The notes under the pieces are model-generated. The model saw only the letters and a program-made list of their open reading frames with translations, was not told the origin of the DNA and made no database searches. The position numbers and the translations under genes are program-made. A DNA stretch of 64,000 bases from Planctomycetota bacterium (GTDB taxonomy: Bacteria > Planctomycetota > Phycisphaerae > Phycisphaerales > SM1A02): positions 186,001 through 250,000 of the forward strand of contig JAIOPG010000006.1 in assembly GCA_021414025.1 (NCBI GenBank), read 5' to 3'. Numbering within the stretch: position 1 is the first letter of the stretch; every line of letters begins with the position of its first letter. Below are positions 35,410 to 44,352 of this stretch, piece by piece.

Positions 35410-36489
35410 ATGCGGTCTCCCACGTGCCATGTGCTTTTTGCTTTCGAGGCCGCATTTGCCATCGACCTGGCGCTGGCGGAAAAAGTGTTGGCCGCCGGCG
35501 CGGGCGGAGAGCCCTCGGGCGGACTGCTCAGCGGCGGCCGTAATCTCACCGGCGCGGACTTCCACCCGCGCCCGGTGCGCAGCGTGGTGCGTCTTGACCC
35601 CGTGGTGGTGGCCGCGTGGCACACCGCGGCCGAGTGCCGCGTCACCATCTACGACTTCGGCGCGATCAGCGTTTGCCTGGAGATTCCGCTCCATGGCCCG
35701 CTGGAGGCACTGCTGCCGCTGGCCCGCGCGCTCACCGGTAACCCGCAGCTCACCGAGGCGGCGCGAAAGGTTGCCCTGCAGGTGCTGGAGCGCATCGCCG
35801 CCGCGGTCACCAAGCCCCGGCTCGCTCCGCACGTCGAGGACTATGTGATCTACGCCATTCCAGCGCCTGCCGATGCCGGCTCAGCGCTGTCGATCGACCG
35901 CGAGTTCGTCGCGCGTCTGCTTCGCGCGGAAGAAAGCAGACTCTCCGAGGAGGAGACCGCCGACGCCTTCTCGCACACGGTGCGCTACGCCCCCAACGAC
36001 CTCGCGGTGGTGGACTGGAACGCGGCGCTGCTGATGGACGACGATCCCGGCGCCTCCATCGCCGTGCTCGAGTTCGCCAACACCGAGCTGCTGGAGATGC
36101 GCCATCTCGACGACGAGCTGGACGCCTCGCTGGCCGAGGCCTACGGACTCAGCGCCAAGCACCTGAACCGGCGCCGCCTCTTCGCCGGCCGCACGGCACG
36201 CGACGCCAGCCGCCTGGCCGAAATGCAGATCGACGCCGCCACGATCTTCGAAGCGGTGAACAACGCCCTTAAGCTCTACGGCGACCAGTACCTGGCCCGG
36301 CTGCACTCCGCGGCCACGCGCCGCTTCCACACCGAGGACTACGAGCGCAGCGTGCTGCGCAAGGTGGAGACGCTCGAATCCATCTACGGCAAGATCCGCG
36401 ACGCGCAGTCGCAGCTGCGCATGGAGATCCTGGAGTGGATCATCATTGCGCTGATCGCCTTTGAAGTGGGCATGTCGCTGCTGCGCTAG
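35410..36489 (+). CDS. DUF155/RMD1-like protein with C-terminal membrane helix
   Basis: A 359-residue protein. The opening HVLFAFEAAFAIDLALAEKVL, the VTIYDFGAISVCLEIPL strand pair, and the ending VLRKVETLESIYGKIRDAQ followed by EWIIIALIAFEVGMSLL resemble the RMD1/DUF155 family, in which a soluble domain is tethered by a final helix. The mitochondrial relatives act in mitoribosome maintenance; the bacterial role is unknown. The match is by pattern and only moderate. Confidence 0.55.
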   Translation: MRSPTCHVLFAFEAAFAIDLALAEKVLAAGAGGEPSGGLLSGGRNLTGADFHPRPVRSVVRLDPVVVAAWHTAAECRVTIYDFGAISVCLEIPLHGPLEALLPLARALTGNPQLTEAARKVALQVLERIAAAVTKPRLAPHVEDYVIYAIPAPADAGSALSIDREFVARLLRAEESRLSEEETADAFSHTVRYAPNDLAVVDWNAALLMDDDPGASIAVLEFANTELLEMRHLDDELDASLAEAYGLSAKHLNRRRLFAGRTARDASRLAEMQIDAATIFEAVNNALKLYGDQYLARLHSAATRRFHTEDYERSVLRKVETLESIYGKIRDAQSQLRMEILEWIIIALIAFEVGMSLLR

Positions 36490-36493
36490 CGTT

Positions 36494-36499
36494 TAGACT
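36494..36499 (+). promoter_or_regulatory. -10 element TAGACT for leaderless gene at 36506
   Basis: TAGACT ends 6 nt before ATG 36506. The gap TGTGCG has no ribosome site. Confidence 0.5.
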
Positions 36500-36505
36500 T
36501 GTGCG

Positions 36506-37198
36506 ATGAGCCGGCCCTTGCCACCGATCACCGACCCCGAGATCACTCCCCTCTATCTCCACAACCTGCTCGGCGCCACCGCCCGCGTGGTGCTGGAGAT
36601 CGGCGCGCATCATGGCTGGAACACGGCGGGGTTCCTGAAGATCTTTCCCCATGCGTCGATCTACGCCTTCGAGCCCGAGCCCCGCGCCATCAAGAAGTTC
36701 AAGGCCAACGTGAGCAGCCCGCGCATCAAGCTCTTTGAGACGGCCATCGGCGCCGAGGATGGGCAGGCCCAGTTCCACGCCAGCAGCGGCGCGCCTCCCT
36801 ACGACACGCCCGACATCGCCGAGGATTACCCCGACGGATACGACCAGTCCGGGTCGCTGCGCCTGCCCAAGGCCCACAAGGAGATCTGGCCCTGGGTCAA
36901 ATTCGAGAAGACCATCACGGTGCCGGTGCGCAGCCTGGACAGTTGGGCGAAGGAGTACAAGATCGGTCCCGTCGACTTCATCTGGGCCGACATGCAAGGC
37001 GCCGAGGGCGACCTGATCAAAGGCGGCGCCGCCACGCTGGCGCGGACGCGCTACCTCTACACGGAGTACAGCGACGAGGAGATCTACGAGGGGGAGCCCA
37101 CGCTGCAGAACCTGGTGGACATGCTGCCCAACTTCACGATCCTCAAGCGCTACCCCGACGATGTGCTGATGCAGAACATGGCATGGGTGGGGCGGTGA
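36506..37198 (+). CDS. FkbM-family methyltransferase, first of two tandem copies
   Basis: A 230-residue SAM-dependent methyltransferase. The SAM loop is VVLEIGAHHGWNTAGFL (about residues 27-43) with the acidic end of strand 2 in YAFEPEPRA; the FkbM-type signature VRSLDSWAKEY...VDFIWADMQGAEGDLIKGG follows. Such enzymes O-methylate sugars or other hydroxyls. The next gene is a close copy, coupled by a GTGA overlap. Confidence 0.87.
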   Translation: MSRPLPPITDPEITPLYLHNLLGATARVVLEIGAHHGWNTAGFLKIFPHASIYAFEPEPRAIKKFKANVSSPRIKLFETAIGAEDGQAQFHASSGAPPYDTPDIAEDYPDGYDQSGSLRLPKAHKEIWPWVKFEKTITVPVRSLDSWAKEYKIGPVDFIWADMQGAEGDLIKGGAATLARTRYLYTEYSDEEIYEGEPTLQNLVDMLPNFTILKRYPDDVLMQNMAWVGR

Positions 37199-37890
37199 GC
37201 CGCGATCGCCTGCCGCCACTGAGCGAAGGCGAGGTTTCCCCCGCGTATCTGCGCGAGCAGGTCGGCGCCGAGGCGAGGGTGATCCTGGAGATCGGCGCGC
37301 ATCACGGCTTTCACACGGCGGTGTTCCTCAAGATGTTTTCCGGGGCAATGATCCACGCGTTCGAGCCCGATCCCCGCGCCGCGGCGCGGTTCCGGACCAA
37401 CGTCAGCGATCCCCGCGCGACCCTTCACGAATTGGCGGTTGGAGCCCAGGATGGACGGGCAAGCTTTCATGCCAGCAACGGAAAACTTCCCGACTGCACT
37501 CCGGAGGAAGCGGCGCATTATCTCAAGGGCTGGGACCAGTCCGGCTCCCTGCATGCCCCCAAGAAGCACAAGGAACTATGGCCCTGGGTCAAGTTCAACC
37601 GCATCATCACCGTCAATGTGCGCAGCCTGGACAGCTGGGCCAAAGAGCACCAGATCGGTCTCGTTGACTTCATCTGGGCCGACATGCAGGGGGCCGAGGG
37701 CGATCTGATCAAGGGCGGCGCCGCCACGCTCGCGCAGACGCGCTATCTCTACGCGGAGTACAGCGACAAGGAGATCTACGAGGGAGAGCCGACGCTACTG
37801 GAGCTGCTTGACATGCTGCCGAATTTTTCGGTCGACCGGCTGTATGCCGAAAATGTGCTTTTGAAAAACACGGCTCTGGCGGGCCGCTGA
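37195..37890 (+). CDS. FkbM-family methyltransferase, second tandem copy
   Basis: A 231-residue paralogue of the preceding gene. It shares VRSLDSWAKE, WPWVKF, VDFIWADMQGAEGDLIKGGAATLA and YSDKEIYEGEPTL almost word for word, while the substrate region (about 85-120) differs. GTG 37195 overlaps the previous stop (GTGA) and gives an N-terminus that matches the paralogue (MSR..LPP); ATG 37183 is an alternative. Divergent substrate regions suggest two different acceptors. Confidence 0.85.
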   Translation: MSRDRLPPLSEGEVSPAYLREQVGAEARVILEIGAHHGFHTAVFLKMFSGAMIHAFEPDPRAAARFRTNVSDPRATLHELAVGAQDGRASFHASNGKLPDCTPEEAAHYLKGWDQSGSLHAPKKHKELWPWVKFNRIITVNVRSLDSWAKEHQIGLVDFIWADMQGAEGDLIKGGAATLAQTRYLYAEYSDKEIYEGEPTLLELLDMLPNFSVDRLYAENVLLKNTALAGR

Positions 37891-37944
37891 ATCTCGAACG
37901 CGCGTCCAAGCGCGACGCAGGGAACCCATTCCGATCTCGCGCGA

Positions 37945-39528
37945 TCAATGCTCGCGATGCACGCCGGCACGAGGCAGGGTTTCCCGCTCGCGCGGCCGGC
38001 TTTTGGTCCTCTGGCAGGGGCCGAAATCCAGCAGCAGCGAACCGATGTCTCCGCCGTCCACTTCGCCGGAGCCGTCCAGGTCGGTGACGCAGCCGAGGCA
38101 GGGACCGAAGTCCAGAAGGATCATGCCAAGGTCGCCGCCATCCACTTCACCCGATCCGTCGAGATCCGAAGGGCAGGGCTGACCCGGATAGTCCAGCAGC
38201 CGCGAAAGGATGCCTGTGGAATAGGCCAGGTAGCCCGACTCGTTCAGGTGCGCCTGATTGTTGCCGTTGCCCGCGTAGAAGTTCTCCGCGTCGGCGTCGG
38301 TCGCGGAGATGATCTTCTCGAGATTCAGATAGGTGACTCCCGGCTGCATCGTGTCAGGCCAGGCTTCCGCGCGCATCCGCACTTCGCTCAAGATGCTCTC
38401 CGCCCCGGCGAGTGGCGGCGCGTTAGTCGGGTGCGTGACGCTGCAGAGGAAGGCGAGGTTGTCGATGTCGCCTCCCGCCTGCGCAAATCCGCAGGTGATT
38501 GCGTCGATGATCTGTTCCATGCCTCCGGTCCACTGCAGGTAGCTGCTGGGGCCGTTGATGCCGCCGTTGACCCAGATCAGGACTCGCCCTGAGCCGCCTG
38601 CGGCCTTCTGCCGGGCGAGGATCTCTCCAAAGTAGAAGTTCCAGAAGGAGCTGCCCGCGCCAGTGATGTCCTGGGCCATGGTCGCGACGGTAGATCCGCC
38701 GTTGTAGTAGATGTTCGTGCCGCTGAAACCCTTGCGGAGCCGGTAGACGCTTTCGTAGACCGCGCCGGCGGGGCCGACCGCGGGGTTGCTGTAGTTCCAC
38801 CCCGCGACGACGTAGGAGGAAGCCGGCATCACGAAGGGAGTCTCGACCGTGTCCAGGCTGTATCGGCCCGTGTTGGTGCCGGTCAACTCGGCCTGCGCCA
38901 CCAATTCATGGGTCGTGGCGTTCCACACCGAAGGCTGAAGGCTGCCATTTCCATTGGGGAAAGTCGGAAAGACGACGCGGTAGATCAGCGGGGTTCCCGG
39001 CTCGCACCACGATCCATGGGCCGGGCTCACCGCGTAGTTCGACCAGTCCTGGGCTTGGCAGGAACTTCCCGGCGCGACATAGGCCCAGTCCATGCCGGCG
39101 GCCCCGCCCGGATGCATGGTCGAACGAGGGAGATAGTGGGCGTTGATTTGATCGGGACCATGCGCCGCACCTGAAAGAAGTTTTCCCGAGGGGGAGAGCG
39201 TCGCATGGGTCCAGCCGAAACTTGTTCCGTTCGAGCGGCTCTGGTGGTCGTTGCCCATCACGACCATGAGCGGCGACGCGTAGGGAAGGAATCCCTTGCC
39301 CAGGCAGGCGTTGATCAGACCCAGATTCCATCCGCCGGAATTGGGATAGCCCGCGTTCGAGTCGCCGATGGTGACGATGTCGAGTGAGTCCGCCCCCATG
39401 TGCAGATCGCGGAGGAAGTCCGAGGCGCGCTGCGAACCGAACACGGCGCGGGGCTGATCGGCGTCCGCGGCGCAGAGCGTGCCTGAGCCCACCAGCAGTG
39501 CCGTCAGAAAAAGGATTGCCCTCCGCAT
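37945..39528 (-). CDS. secreted SGNH/GDSL-like hydrolase with dockerin-like tag and extra tail
   Basis: A 527-residue exported protein. After the signal peptide (ending CAADA) comes a block VTIGDSNAGYPNSGGWNLGL that resembles the GDSL/SGNH block I serine (IGDSN), then a long beta-rich body, ALINVNGGINGPS-like block III and a late GNNQAHLNESG that could be the Asp/His block V. The paired EF-hand tag is encoded at about 38018-38176. Unlike the other tagged proteins, about 22 basic residues follow the tag. The second of two adjacent ATGs (39528) is chosen because TAACAT lies 6 nt before it. Confidence 0.68.
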   Translation of the reverse strand: MRRAILFLTALLVGSGTLCAADADQPRAVFGSQRASDFLRDLHMGADSLDIVTIGDSNAGYPNSGGWNLGLINACLGKGFLPYASPLMVVMGNDHQSRSNGTSFGWTHATLSPSGKLLSGAAHGPDQINAHYLPRSTMHPGGAAGMDWAYVAPGSSCQAQDWSNYAVSPAHGSWCEPGTPLIYRVVFPTFPNGNGSLQPSVWNATTHELVAQAELTGTNTGRYSLDTVETPFVMPASSYVVAGWNYSNPAVGPAGAVYESVYRLRKGFSGTNIYYNGGSTVATMAQDITGAGSSFWNFYFGEILARQKAAGGSGRVLIWVNGGINGPSSYLQWTGGMEQIIDAITCGFAQAGGDIDNLAFLCSVTHPTNAPPLAGAESILSEVRMRAEAWPDTMQPGVTYLNLEKIISATDADAENFYAGNGNNQAHLNESGYLAYSTGILSRLLDYPGQPCPSDLDGSGEVDGGDLGMILLDFGPCLGCVTDLDGSGEVDGGDIGSLLLDFGPCQRTKSRPRERETLPRAGVHREH

Positions 39529-39534
39529 CATGAA

Positions 39535-39540
39535 ATGTTA
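39535..39540 (-). promoter_or_regulatory. -10 element TAACAT for leaderless gene starting at 39528
   Basis: On the minus strand TAACAT, 6 nt, then the second of two tandem ATGs. Confidence 0.4.
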
Positions 39541-39612
39541 CTCATGCAATGGGGGTTCCTATTTCATGCCAGCACAATTTCCCTGATTTGTTGGGAAAAT
39601 TCCTCGAATGGT

Positions 39613-40866
39613 TCAGGGGCATGGTCCGAAATCAAGCAGCACCAGGCCGACATCGCCGCCGTCCACCTCGCCCGAGCCGTCCAAATCGGTCATGCAGCCG
39701 GGGCAGGGCCCGAAGTCGAGCAGGATCAATCCGATGTCGCCGCCGTCCACTTCGCCGGAGCCATCCAAGTCCATGGGGCACATGTTCGCCTGGATCGCCA
39801 CGGTGTGGTATCCGCCCGCGGTCACCGCGCTGCATGGACCAAGATCCAAGGGCACCATCGATTGGCCGTAGTGCGGATATCCGGAATTGTCGGTGCCTGC
39901 GCCCCACACCACGACCATGCCGTCCTCACGGAGAGCCACGGTGTGGTAGATGCCCGCGGCGATTGCAACGCACGGCCCGAGATTTGGCGGGACCATCGAT
40001 TGGCCGTACTCCTGCCCAGTCCCTCCGCCATTTGGGTCGTAGGTCATTCCCGTGCCCCAGCACACCACAGTTCCATCATCCTTGAGTGCGACCGTGTGCG
40101 AGTCGCCCACGGCGACGGCTTTGCAAGGTCCAAGCCCGGCAGGAACGATGCACTGGCCGTAGTTCGGCCACGCGCCGGAGTTGACGGTGCCCGCGCCCCA
40201 GCACACCACCGTTCCATCATCCTTGATGGCCGCGGTGTGATAGCCGCCCGCTGCGACAGCCTTGCAGGTGCCCAGCGCCGGAGGAAGGATCAATTGTCCG
40301 TAATCCGGCCAGAAGGAATTCACGGCTCCCGCGCCCCAGGCTTGCACCGTTCCATCGTCCTTGATCGCGACGGTGTGGAAGTAGCCCCCGGCAACCGCTT
40401 TGCAAGGTCCGAGCAACGGAGGCACGATGGCCTGTCCCATGTTCGGAAAATTTCCCTGCGGGGTGGCTTCCATGCCCCAGGCCCGGAGTGTGCCATCGTC
40501 CTGAATGGCTAGTCCGTGATAGGCGCCCGAAGCGAGGGCTTTGCAGGAGCCGAGATTTTCGGGAACGAGGCACTGACCAAACTCAATTCCCGACGCGCCG
40601 CCGAAGGCGACATCGGTGGTGCCCGCGCCCCAGGCGCGGACCGTTCCATCCGCCTGCAACGCCAGCGTGTGATAGGCGCCGCCCGCGACGGAGGTGCAAT
40701 GGCCGAGGTCGCCGGGTACGGGAAGCTGACCGGATAAGTGATCGCCCCAGCCTACGACCGGACCGCCGCTGCCCAGCGCCGCCGAAGTCGCTGCAAGCGT
40801 GGAGAGGGCCGTCAGCACCGCGCTCGTGAGCATGTTCTGAAACTTGAAGGCAGGGGCTGATTTCAT
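39613..40866 (-). CDS. secreted RCC1/BLIP-II-like propeller, 7 repeats, dockerin-like tag
   Basis: A 417-residue exported protein. After the signal peptide (about residues 1-32) come seven repeats of about 45-55 residues built on LGxCxAVAxGxYHTxAIxDDGTVxxWG, then an EF-hand pair (encoded about 39616-39780). The motif is that of RCC1 and BLIP-II seven-bladed propellers; the N-terminal GPVVGWG strand would close the ring with the last repeat. GGAG precedes the ATG. It is the only short family member with the tag. Confidence 0.83.
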   Translation of the reverse strand: MKSAPAFKFQNMLTSAVLTALSTLAATSAALGSGGPVVGWGDHLSGQLPVPGDLGHCTSVAGGAYHTLALQADGTVRAWGAGTTDVAFGGASGIEFGQCLVPENLGSCKALASGAYHGLAIQDDGTLRAWGMEATPQGNFPNMGQAIVPPLLGPCKAVAGGYFHTVAIKDDGTVQAWGAGAVNSFWPDYGQLILPPALGTCKAVAAGGYHTAAIKDDGTVVCWGAGTVNSGAWPNYGQCIVPAGLGPCKAVAVGDSHTVALKDDGTVVCWGTGMTYDPNGGGTGQEYGQSMVPPNLGPCVAIAAGIYHTVALREDGMVVVWGAGTDNSGYPHYGQSMVPLDLGPCSAVTAGGYHTVAIQANMCPMDLDGSGEVDGGDIGLILLDFGPCPGCMTDLDGSGEVDGGDVGLVLLDFGPCP

Positions 40867-41074
40867 TTCGACGATCTCCGGAAAATGTTGTGGGGCAATT
40901 CAAAACCGAACGAACGGATGCCGCCGGCGGGGTCTGGCCGCGACGCCCACGCAGTATGACAGCGCATGGCTTTGAAGCAAACAAAATAAGGGTTTTCCGG
41001 AGGCGGAAATGGGCGAAATGAGCGACGAATCGACGGCACAACCAAGGGCGGTCCGGTCTGGCCGGCGCGGCCGG

Positions 41075-42070
41075 CTATTTCGTCTTGCCTTGCGTGCCGG
41101 TGTTCTTGGTGCCCGCGCCCCACACGACCACCGTGCCGTCGTTCTGCAGCGCCATCGAGTGATAGGAGCCCGCGGCGATTGCTTTGCAGGGGCCCAGATT
41201 CTCGGGAACGATGGACTGATTGTGATTGTTCAGCGACAGCGCAACGCGGGATCCCGCGCCCCAGGCGACGACGGTGCCATCGTCCTGCAGCGCGACGGTG
41301 TGGTAGTTGCCTGCGGCCAGCGCCTTGCAGGAGTTGAGCGTTTCCGGTACATCGATCTCGCCGTTCACGTTGCGGCCCCAGGCGACAACGGTTCCATTCT
41401 CCTGGATCGCCACGGTGTGGTAGCGCCCGGCGGTGATCGCCTTGCAGGGACCCAGATTCTGATGGATGACGGACTGGCCGTAGTTGACATCCATGGCGGT
41501 GTCGGAAATGCCCGCGCCCCAGCTGACAATGGTGCCGTCATCGCGCAGCGCCACCGAGTGGAAGTAACCGGCGGCGATCGCCTTGCAGGGGCCCAGGGTC
41601 TCGGGAATGATGGATTGCCCGTAGCCGGCGTAGCCCCAGGTGACGACCTTCCCGTCCTCCTGCAGCGCCATCGAGTGGTAGTTGCCCGCGGCGATCGCCT
41701 TGCATGGGCCAAGGGTCGCGGGCACTTTTGTCTGACCGTATTGGTTGTAGCCCCAGGCGACGACGGTTCCATCCTCGCGCAGGGCGAGGGTGTGCGATGA
41801 GCCGGCGGCGATCGCCTTGCAGGGGCCGAGCGTCTTGGGCACATTGCATTCGCCGCATCGGTTGAAGCCCCAGGCCACCACGGTTCCATTTTCCTGGATG
41901 GCCACGCTGTGTCCGCTGCCCGCGGCGATCGCCTTGCATGGGCCTAGATTCTTGGGCGGCGTGCCGGTGCCCCACACCACATCACCCGGCGTTGCTGCCA
42001 GCGCGGCGGGCGAGAGCGAAAGAGCCAAGACGGAGACAAACTTCAAGAGCGAAGCAGTGTGTGGATTCAT
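41075..42070 (-). CDS. secreted RCC1/BLIP-II-like propeller, 7 repeats, no tag
   Basis: A 331-residue exported protein. The signal peptide (about residues 1-26, ending ALAA) is followed by seven repeats of about 39-48 residues on the pattern LGPCKAIAAGxxHSVALxxDGTVVAWG. It ends twelve residues after the seventh WG (AGTKNTGTQGKTK) with no EF-hand tag, alone among the five paralogues. ATG 42070 begins the signal peptide; the frame is open further upstream but without signal-like sequence. No clear ribosome site. Confidence 0.8.
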   Translation of the reverse strand: MNPHTASLLKFVSVLALSLSPAALAATPGDVVWGTGTPPKNLGPCKAIAAGSGHSVAIQENGTVVAWGFNRCGECNVPKTLGPCKAIAAGSSHTLALREDGTVVAWGYNQYGQTKVPATLGPCKAIAAGNYHSMALQEDGKVVTWGYAGYGQSIIPETLGPCKAIAAGYFHSVALRDDGTIVSWGAGISDTAMDVNYGQSVIHQNLGPCKAITAGRYHTVAIQENGTVVAWGRNVNGEIDVPETLNSCKALAAGNYHTVALQDDGTVVAWGAGSRVALSLNNHNQSIVPENLGPCKAIAAGSYHSMALQNDGTVVVWGAGTKNTGTQGKTK

Positions 42071-42305
42071 AAATGGCTTTGGACAGTGATCCGCAAACCG
42101 GAAGGCTCGCGACCGTGCCCGCTTCCAAAGAAGAAGAGGCACCACCCCTTCCGTTGGCCGGTTGAGCCAAGTTCCCCGAATAGTCACCGTTAACCGAGTT
42201 TAATCATATATGCAGTTGCGATTGCCTATAACGATTTCAAAACCGCGTTGCTCGCGCGGATTCAATCAGATCGATGAGCGCAATGAATAGGTGATCACGG
42301 GCGCA

Positions 42306-44318
42306 TCAAGGGCAAGCGCCAAACTCAAGCAGCACCATCCCGATGTCGCCGCCGTCCACTTCGCCGGAGCCGTCGAGGTCGGTGACGCAGCCGGGGCAGG
42401 GGCCGAAGTCCAGCAGGATCATGCCGATGTCGCCGCCATCCACTTCGCCGGAGCCGTCAAGATCCATGGGGCAGGGAACCGCAGGAGATTGAATCACGAC
42501 TGAATGCGCATAGCCCGCAGCAATAGCAATGCAGGGTCCGAGCGTTCCCGGCACATCGAATTGACCGTAACTATTTATGCCATTCACATAGACTCCCGAT
42601 TCCCAGGCCACAACGGTTCCATCCTCCTGCAAAGCAATGTCGTGAAGGACACTTGAGGCAATCGCTTTGCAATTGCCGAGGGTTAAGGGGAAAGGAGACA
42701 CACCCCACAGCACGACCGTTCCATCTTCTTTGAGAGCCACAGTTTGGTCCGATCCAGCAGCAATTGCTTTGCAAGCTCCCAGGGTCGCAGGAACATTGCA
42801 TTGGCCACTACCGTTGTAGCCCCAAGCCACAACAGTTCCATTTTCTTGAAGTACCACTGAGTGATATTCGCCCGCTGAAATTGCTTTGCAGGGACCAAGC
42901 GTCGCTGGCACGATGCATTGACCATTGGAATTGCTGCCCCAAGCGGCGACGGTCCCATTTTCCCGCAAACCCAAGGTGTGATACCGACCTGCTGCAATCG
43001 CTTTGCAGGCGCCGAGAGTCGCGGGCACAGTGCATTGCCCCTTGGAGTTGTAGCCCCAAGCCACAACAGTTCCATTTTCTTGAAGCGCAACGGAGTGGAA
43101 ATAGCCCGCGGCAACCGCTTTGCAAGCGCCAAGGGTTGCGGGCACGATTGATTGGCCTAAGTGCGGGCTATTAAAACCTCCACCTATTGTCGTTCCCGCT
43201 CCCCAGGCCACAACGGTTCCATTTTCCTTGAGGGCCAGCGTGTGGACATAGCCCGCAGCTACGGCTTTGCAGTCGCCAAGAGTCGCCGGCACATTGATCT
43301 GTCCATAGTTTTTGTGGCCCCAAACGACGACAACGCCATCATCCTGAAGTGCCACGGCATAGTCATATCCCGCAGCGACGGCCTTGCTGGCGCCAAGAGT
43401 CGCAGGAACAGCGGTTTGGCCGGAGTCATCGTCACCCCACGCGACAACAGTCCCATTTTCCCGAATGGCCACGGAGAGTTTGACGCCCGCAGAGATTGCT
43501 TTGCATGCGCCAAGATTTGCAGGCACCACATTGGCGTTGCCAATACCCCAACTCACCACGGTTCCATCTTCTTGAAGAGCTATCGAGTGCCAGTAGCCCG
43601 CGGCAATTGCCTTGCATGCTCCAAGATTCGCAGGCACCTTTGATTGTCCATTGTCGAAACCATTCGTGCCTTGCGTGGCTCCTGCGCCCCAGGCGACGAC
43701 CGTCCCATCTTCCCGCAATGCAACGGTGTGGTAAAGGCCCGCCGAAATGGCTTTGCAGGGTCCAAGAGATGCGGGCACGATGGATTGGCCTTTGTGCGGA
43801 TTAAATCCGCTTGCACTTACCGTCGTTCCCGCCCCCCAGGCCACGACCGTTCCGTCTTCCTTGAGGGCCACGGTGTGCCAGTGACCTGCGGAAATTGCTT
43901 TGCAAGCACCAAGTGACGCGGGCACGATTGATTGGCCGTAGTTTATGCTGCTGTTCGTATTTGTTGTACCGGCGCCCCATGCCACGACCGATCCGTCCTC
44001 CTTTAGAGCTACGGTATGGAATTCTCCCGCGGAAATTGCTTTGCAGGCACCAAGATTTGCGGGCACGATGGATTGGCCGTAGTTGTTGCCTGAATGCGAA
44101 TTTGTAGTTCCAGCACCCCAAGCCACGACCGTTCCATTTTGCTGAAGAGCCACGGTGTGATATTGACCCGCGGCAATTGCTTTGCACGAACCCATTGCGG
44201 GAAGGGGGAGATCAACCCCCCATGCCACGACGGGTCCGGCGTCAGTCGCGAGCGCAACAGGTGCGGGCATCGCAACGAGCGCGGCTGAAACGGTCAGGCA
44301 ATTAAAAACAATTTTCAT
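42306..44318 (-). CDS. secreted RCC1/BLIP-II-like double propeller, 14 repeats, dockerin-like tag
   Basis: A 670-residue exported protein with a signal peptide (about 1-25), the closing strand GPVVAWG, fourteen repeats and an EF-hand pair (encoded about 42309-42470). Repeats 1-5 and 9 carry longer linkers with AGTTN...GQSIVP, the others the short YNxxGQCxVP form. Cys is kept in thirteen of fourteen repeats (repeat 7 has Ser). Fourteen is twice the seven-blade ring, so two propellers in one chain are likely. GC in sampled stretches is about 55%, below the flanking genes. It lies 34 bp after the next paralogue upstream. Confidence 0.83.
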   Translation of the reverse strand: MKIVFNCLTVSAALVAMPAPVALATDAGPVVAWGVDLPLPAMGSCKAIAAGQYHTVALQQNGTVVAWGAGTTNSHSGNNYGQSIVPANLGACKAISAGEFHTVALKEDGSVVAWGAGTTNTNSSINYGQSIVPASLGACKAISAGHWHTVALKEDGTVVAWGAGTTVSASGFNPHKGQSIVPASLGPCKAISAGLYHTVALREDGTVVAWGAGATQGTNGFDNGQSKVPANLGACKAIAAGYWHSIALQEDGTVVSWGIGNANVVPANLGACKAISAGVKLSVAIRENGTVVAWGDDDSGQTAVPATLGASKAVAAGYDYAVALQDDGVVVVWGHKNYGQINVPATLGDCKAVAAGYVHTLALKENGTVVAWGAGTTIGGGFNSPHLGQSIVPATLGACKAVAAGYFHSVALQENGTVVAWGYNSKGQCTVPATLGACKAIAAGRYHTLGLRENGTVAAWGSNSNGQCIVPATLGPCKAISAGEYHSVVLQENGTVVAWGYNGSGQCNVPATLGACKAIAAGSDQTVALKEDGTVVLWGVSPFPLTLGNCKAIASSVLHDIALQEDGTVVAWESGVYVNGINSYGQFDVPGTLGPCIAIAAGYAHSVVIQSPAVPCPMDLDGSGEVDGGDIGMILLDFGPCPGCVTDLDGSGEVDGGDIGMVLLEFGACP

Positions 44319-44352
44319 TCAGGCTCGCATTCATCAATTGCAACTCAAAAGT

